Shown: piece by piece, positions 60,695-64,000 of the stretch
Numbering within the stretch: position 1 is the stretch's first letter
Layout of the letters: each line of letters begins with the position of its first letter
DNA from: JAJXWB01 sp964634325
Lineage (GTDB): Bacteria; Pseudomonadota; Alphaproteobacteria; Rhizobiales; Beijerinckiaceae
Assembly: GCA_964634325.1 (NCBI GenBank)
Contig: CAZWJF010000001.1
Location: 186,001-250,000 of the forward strand
DNA: 64,000 nt
Reading direction: 5' to 3'
Notes under the pieces: model-generated
The model's database searches: none
What the model saw: only the letters and a program-made list of their open reading frames with translations
What the model was told of the DNA's origin: nothing
Program-made: the position numbers and the translations under genes

Positions 60695-61776
60695 TGCGCG
60701 TTCTCGTCGTCACCGACGCGTGGAAGCCACAGGTCAACGGCGTCGTTCATTCGCTTGAGGCCGTCTCGCGCGCCGCTGCGGAGTTCGGCGTCGATATTTC
60801 ATTTCTGACGCCGGACGGATTCAAGACGATTGGTCTGCCGACCTATCGAGAAATCCGCCTCGCTCTGGCGTCGTCGAGGGGCGTTGCGCGCAGGATCGAC
60901 GCTGCGCGGCCGGACCATGTGCACATCGCCACCGAAGGACCGCTCGGGCTCGCTGCGCGTCGAGTGTGTCTCAATCGCGGCGAACCCTTCACGACGAGCT
61001 ATCACACGCGCTTTCCCGAATATCTCCATGCGCGCACACGCGCGCCACTATCGTGGTCCTATGCCGCCCTGCGCCTGTTTCACAACGCCGGCGCGGGCGT
61101 GATGGCGTCCACGCCGCGTCTTGCGCAGGAACTGGCGGCGCGCGGCTTTCGGCATCCGATGTTGTGGACGCGCGGCGTAGATGCGGAACTGTTCAGGCCG
61201 CGACCGCGTACGCTCGCTCTGCCGCAGCCGATCTACCTTTACGCTGGCAGGCTGGCGGTCGAGAAGAACCTCGAAGCCTTCTTGTCGCTCGACTTGCCGG
61301 GTTCGAAGGTCGTCGTCGGCGACGGCCCGGCGCGCGCCGATCTCGAGGCGCGCTATCCCGGCGCGCATTTCCTCGGCCTCAAGACGGGCGACGCGCTCGC
61401 GGGCGTCTATGCGAGCGCCGACGTCTTCGTCTTTCCGAGCCTGACGGACACGTTCGGCATCGTTCTGCTCGAGGCCATGGCGAGCGGCGTTCCGGTCGCG
61501 GCCTTTCCGGCGCCGGGTCCTGTCGACGTGGTGGATGCGAGCGCGGGCGTGCTGTCCGACGATCTGCGCGCGGCCTGTATCGCCGCGCTGGACGTTTCGC
61601 GCGAAGCCGCCCGCGCCCACGCGCTGCGCTTCACCTGGAAGGAGAGCGCGCGCCAATTCATCGAAAATGTTCACACTGCGCGCGAAGGGCGGCGGTCAGT
61701 AGAAGAGCGCGAGGCGTTCGACAAGCGGCAGCTTGTCGATCCGCGTCAGCGTCGCGACGTGCGCGTCGAGGCCTGA
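60694..61776 (+). CDS. agt: GT4 glycosyltransferase, Agt-like glycolipid synthase
   Basis: A 360-residue GT-B fold glycosyltransferase of family GT4. The N-terminus (RVLVVTDAWKPQVNGVVHSL) is typical of the group that includes Agt of Agrobacterium and Mesorhizobium, which makes glycosyl- or glucuronosyl-diacylglycerol. The second domain has YAGRLAVEKNL, VVGDGPAR and the nucleotide-sugar motif FPSLTDTFGIVLLEAMASG with both glutamates. It overlaps the plcP stop by one base, so diacylglycerol freed by PlcP could be its acceptor. The end overlaps an antisense gene by 81 bases. Confidence 0.77.
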   Translation: MRVLVVTDAWKPQVNGVVHSLEAVSRAAAEFGVDISFLTPDGFKTIGLPTYREIRLALASSRGVARRIDAARPDHVHIATEGPLGLAARRVCLNRGEPFTTSYHTRFPEYLHARTRAPLSWSYAALRLFHNAGAGVMASTPRLAQELAARGFRHPMLWTRGVDAELFRPRPRTLALPQPIYLYAGRLAVEKNLEAFLSLDLPGSKVVVGDGPARADLEARYPGAHFLGLKTGDALAGVYASADVFVFPSLTDTFGIVLLEAMASGVPVAAFPAPGPVDVVDASAGVLSDDLRAACIAALDVSREAARAHALRFTWKESARQFIENVHTAREGRRSVEEREAFDKRQLVDPRQRRDVRVEA

Positions 61777-62190
61777 CTCGGGGGGCTTCATCCGAGCGGT
61801 AGGGTTGCTGATCTCCACGGCCTCCGCTTGCGTTGCATGCGCATCGCGCGACCGACGAAGGTCGGCGGCCTGAAATTCGATTTCCTTGCAGAAATGCTCC
61901 TCGACATCGTGCTCGCGCATCCGCCAGGCGAGGTCGCTCAATCGTTCCGCGACCGCGCGCGCGCGCATCTGCGCGGCGCTGTCGGCTGAAGGACGCGCGC
62001 TGTCTGCGATCAATCCTTCCAGGCGATCGACTGCGTCGGCGAGGCGTTGCGTTTCGGCGGCGCGCTGGCGGCGCGCGTATTCGAGCAGGAACCAGCGGCC
62101 ACGCGCCGTCTCCATGACCGCTTGCTCGATCATGTCGTAGTCGGCCGCGGTCAGGCCGGGAGGCGGGGTTATCAGGGTCAGGTCGGTCAT
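61696..62190 (-). CDS. Conserved-looking hypothetical protein
   Basis: I do not recognise a named function. The 164-residue protein begins with a segment (AADYDMIEQAVMETARGRWF) that I have seen in other Hyphomicrobiales proteins, followed by helical polar stretches with coiled-coil character (about 40-110) and no membrane segment. The last 81 bases overlap the 3' end of the agt-like gene on the other strand. The next gene upstream on this strand encodes a GGDEF protein that ends 60 bases earlier, so a joint transcript is possible. Confidence 0.65.
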   Translation of the reverse strand: MTDLTLITPPPGLTAADYDMIEQAVMETARGRWFLLEYARRQRAAETQRLADAVDRLEGLIADSARPSADSAAQMRARAVAERLSDLAWRMREHDVEEHFCKEIEFQAADLRRSRDAHATQAEAVEISNPTARMKPPESGLDAHVATLTRIDKLPLVERLALFY

Positions 62191-62250
62191 GGCGTGCGAA
62201 TCGCTCGTCGCCAGTCTCCGCGAAAATGCGGCCGCCTCAAAGTCCGGGCG

Positions 62251-63435
62251 TCAGGCGGCCTGAAGCGGCGCTTCGTCCGTCCAGAGCCGCGTCCGGTTTC
62301 GTCCGGCGCGCTTGGCCCTGTAAAGAGCTGCGTCGGCCGCCTCGACCAATTGCTCGAACGAGCCTTGCGAGCTGTTCACGCTCGCCACGCCGAAGCTCGC
62401 CGTCACGACGCCGAACGGGTTGTCTTCATGCGGAATGCCGAGCGCGGCGACCGCGGCGCGAATTCGTTCGGCGACCATCTCCGCGACGTCCGCATCGGCG
62501 TCCGCCAGAAGCAGCAGGAACTCCTCGCCTCCGAGCCGCACTGCGAGGTCGGAATGGTCGCGCAGCTCGGCCATTGCGCAGGACGCGATCCGTTTGAGGC
62601 AGGCGTCGCCACGCGTATGCCCGTATCGATCGTTGAAGGTCTTGAAATGGTCGGCGTCGAGAATGATGGCGGCGACGTTTCCGGCAGGCTTCGCCCAAAG
62701 TTCGCGCGCGCGCCGCTCGAGGAAGCGACGGTTCGCGAGCCCGGTCAACGCATCGACGTTGGCGTTGTTGTCGCTCAGATCCGCGCGCAGGCGATCGCGC
62801 AATGAAAGCAGGTAGAGCCTTCGCTGTTCGCGCACGACGAGATGATTGGAGTTCATCATGACGCCGGCGCATATTGCGTAGGTCATCGTGTGCGCAAATG
62901 CGATTTCGAGCGGCAGTTGTCCGCGCGCGATCGTCGCGGCGGCCAGCATCGCGAATACGATGACCGACAGTCGCAACGCGCAACGCGCGTCAATGCGCTG
63001 CAGCGACCCGACCGAGAGCACGACGACCGGCGCGAAATAGAAGTAGTGCGTCGCATAGGGCGATGCGGTCAGGGTGAAGATAACGAGAATCTGGGCGATC
63101 ATCGCCACGGAGATCGACCCGGCCAGCGCTTCGCGCCACCGCGGCGAGGCGGTCGACGGCAGCAGATGAGCGACGAGCAGCATCCACGGCGTTACGACCG
63201 CGAGATGCATCACGGTCGCCAGGACGAAGGTGTCCGGCGCGAGCAGGTAATCCCCGAGCAGGAAGCAGTTGTAAATGAGAGTCGTTCGCAACGTTACATT
63301 AGCAAGGAAGCGCGCTCGACGCGCACCAGTCTCGCTTTCGAGCTTCGCCTCGAGAGCCGGTGAAAACCGCTCCGTGCTGCGCCGCTCGGCGATAAGGCGT
63401 TCGACTTCTTCTAACGTAATCGCCGTGTCGGACAT
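62251..63435 (-). CDS. Membrane-bound GGDEF diguanylate cyclase
   Basis: A 394-residue protein with five or six N-terminal membrane helices (about residues 50-205) and a C-terminal GGDEF domain (about 225-385) that would make cyclic di-GMP. The active-site motif is GGEEF, with an upstream ALTGLANRRFLERRA and DADHFKTFNDRYGH. No RxxD inhibitory site is seen five residues before GGEEF, so feedback control by product is unlikely. The start ATG at 63435 gives the shortest clean N-terminus; a longer frame is possible. The 142-base gap after it, 63436-63577, is AT-rich and may hold its promoter. Confidence 0.88.
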   Translation of the reverse strand: MSDTAITLEEVERLIAERRSTERFSPALEAKLESETGARRARFLANVTLRTTLIYNCFLLGDYLLAPDTFVLATVMHLAVVTPWMLLVAHLLPSTASPRWREALAGSISVAMIAQILVIFTLTASPYATHYFYFAPVVVLSVGSLQRIDARCALRLSVIVFAMLAAATIARGQLPLEIAFAHTMTYAICAGVMMNSNHLVVREQRRLYLLSLRDRLRADLSDNNANVDALTGLANRRFLERRARELWAKPAGNVAAIILDADHFKTFNDRYGHTRGDACLKRIASCAMAELRDHSDLAVRLGGEEFLLLLADADADVAEMVAERIRAAVAALGIPHEDNPFGVVTASFGVASVNSSQGSFEQLVEAADAALYRAKRAGRNRTRLWTDEAPLQAA

Positions 63436-63577
63436 CAAGGCGCTCGAAAAGCAGAAACGAATTGCGGACGCCCGATAGGACGGCGTGAGCCGCAGTGTCG
63501 GCTGCAAAATTTAATTTATAGTCTCCGAATGCGCGCATTTTTAGATAACGTAGCGTCAAATGCAAGTATAGCGTGAT

Positions 63578-64000
63578 CTACTTGTTGTCTGAAAACAGGA
63601 AAGGCGCGACATCCTTTACGCCCGGCTGTTTCAATGCGGCGAATGGCATGGGCCTGCACACCGCCATTGCGGACAGGCCGATGCGTGTCGTCAGCATTCC
63701 GTTCAGCACGCCCTCCCCAAGGCGCGCCGAGAGCCGTGCGGCGATGCCGTGGCCGACGACCTGCTGCACGAGGGAGTCGCCAATCGCCATCCCGCCGGTG
63801 ATCGCCAGATGCGCGCCGACCGAACGGGCGAGGCGGATGAAGCCAAGAAGACCTGGACGCCCGCCATAGATTTCGGCGATCCTGCGCAGCAACCGAACGG
63901 CTTGCGCCGCGACGAACAGCACGTCCACCAGCGCGCGTGGGCTGATCGCGGTCACCATCGAAACGCGCTTTGCGGCCGCCGCAATCTCGCGGCTGGCGTC
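63578..64000 (-). CDS. UPF0283 (TIGR01620) membrane protein, C-terminal part
   Basis: The frame is open to the window edge, so only the C-terminal 140 residues are seen. They match the UPF0283/YcjF-type membrane proteins of alphaproteobacteria: SREIAAAAKRVS, TAISPRALVDVLFVAAQAVR, GIAARLSARLGEGVLNGML and the end AVCRPMPF. At least one membrane segment lies in the middle. In many genomes a YcjX-like ATPase gene lies upstream of it; here that would be beyond 64000. Confidence 0.85.
   Translation of the reverse strand, partial: DASREIAAAAKRVSMVTAISPRALVDVLFVAAQAVRLLRRIAEIYGGRPGLLGFIRLARSVGAHLAITGGMAIGDSLVQQVVGHGIAARLSARLGEGVLNGMLTTRIGLSAMAVCRPMPFAALKQPGVKDVAPFLFSDNK

Overview
The window is high-GC bacterial DNA with tightly packed genes, many ATGA or TGATG stop/start overlaps, and no rRNA, tRNA, CRISPR, prophage or transposase that I can see. 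Gene content points to the alphaproteobacterial order Hyphomicrobiales, possibly Beijerinckiaceae or Methylobacteriaceae. The clues are a ccoNOQP-ccoGHIS cluster with an FnrN-type regulator, a giant hendecad-repeat protein resembling the Growth Pole Ring protein of polar-growing rhizobia, a PlcP-Agt lipid-remodelling pair, a UPF0283 membrane protein and a DUF1236 exported protein. The genus is inference.

Region by region. 1-8.1 kb: the cbb3 oxidase structural genes (ccoN is cut by the window edge), the assembly genes ccoGHIS and, coupled to ccoS, an MFS protein carrying the two copper motifs of CcoA. 8.1-9.5 kb: an unknown gene divergent from an Fnr/FnrN regulator with a near-consensus anaerobox. 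9.5-14.6 kb: a PAP2 phosphatase, an SMP-30 lactonase, a tiny membrane protein, an acyl-CoA synthetase, a DUF1236 protein and an M20 amidohydrolase. 14.6-19.6 kb: a TadG-like von Willebrand protein and a gnd-zwf-gntK operon. 19.7-24.2 kb: an SDR, an acyl-CoA ligase, a split thiamine-diphosphate decarboxylase and a LysR regulator.

24.2-32.4 kb is one long plus-strand run: a DUF1445 protein (D-glutamate cyclase family), a complete Liv-type ABC transporter and pxpABC (5-oxoprolinase). Together they suggest uptake and conversion of D-glutamate or 5-oxoproline to glutamate. 32.4-40.6 kb holds a coiled-coil membrane protein with a CtrA-like box, a rhodanese, an HtrA-like protease, an orphan Liv-type binding protein, an orphan form II CoxL-like molybdoenzyme subunit and a large polytopic membrane protein. 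40.6-42.6 kb: ferredoxin-NADP reductase, a 2Fe-2S ferredoxin and an Hpt protein.

42.9-48.0 kb is one 1705-residue gene with two N-terminal membrane helices and about 900 residues in unbroken 11-residue periodicity, the most striking object here. It is followed by a clear terminator. 48.1-51.7 kb: an Mla-type lipid transport operon (mlaE-mlaF-mlaD-lipoprotein). 51.8-57.4 kb: a DgcA-like epimerase, a cytochrome c, a membrane protein, an MFS transporter and a core-MetE protein. 57.3-59.8 kb: an SDR-EamA-XRE/cupin operon. 59.9-61.8 kb: plcP-agt behind a Pho-box-like sequence. 61.7-64 kb: a conserved hypothetical, a GGDEF protein and the 3' end of a UPF0283 gene.
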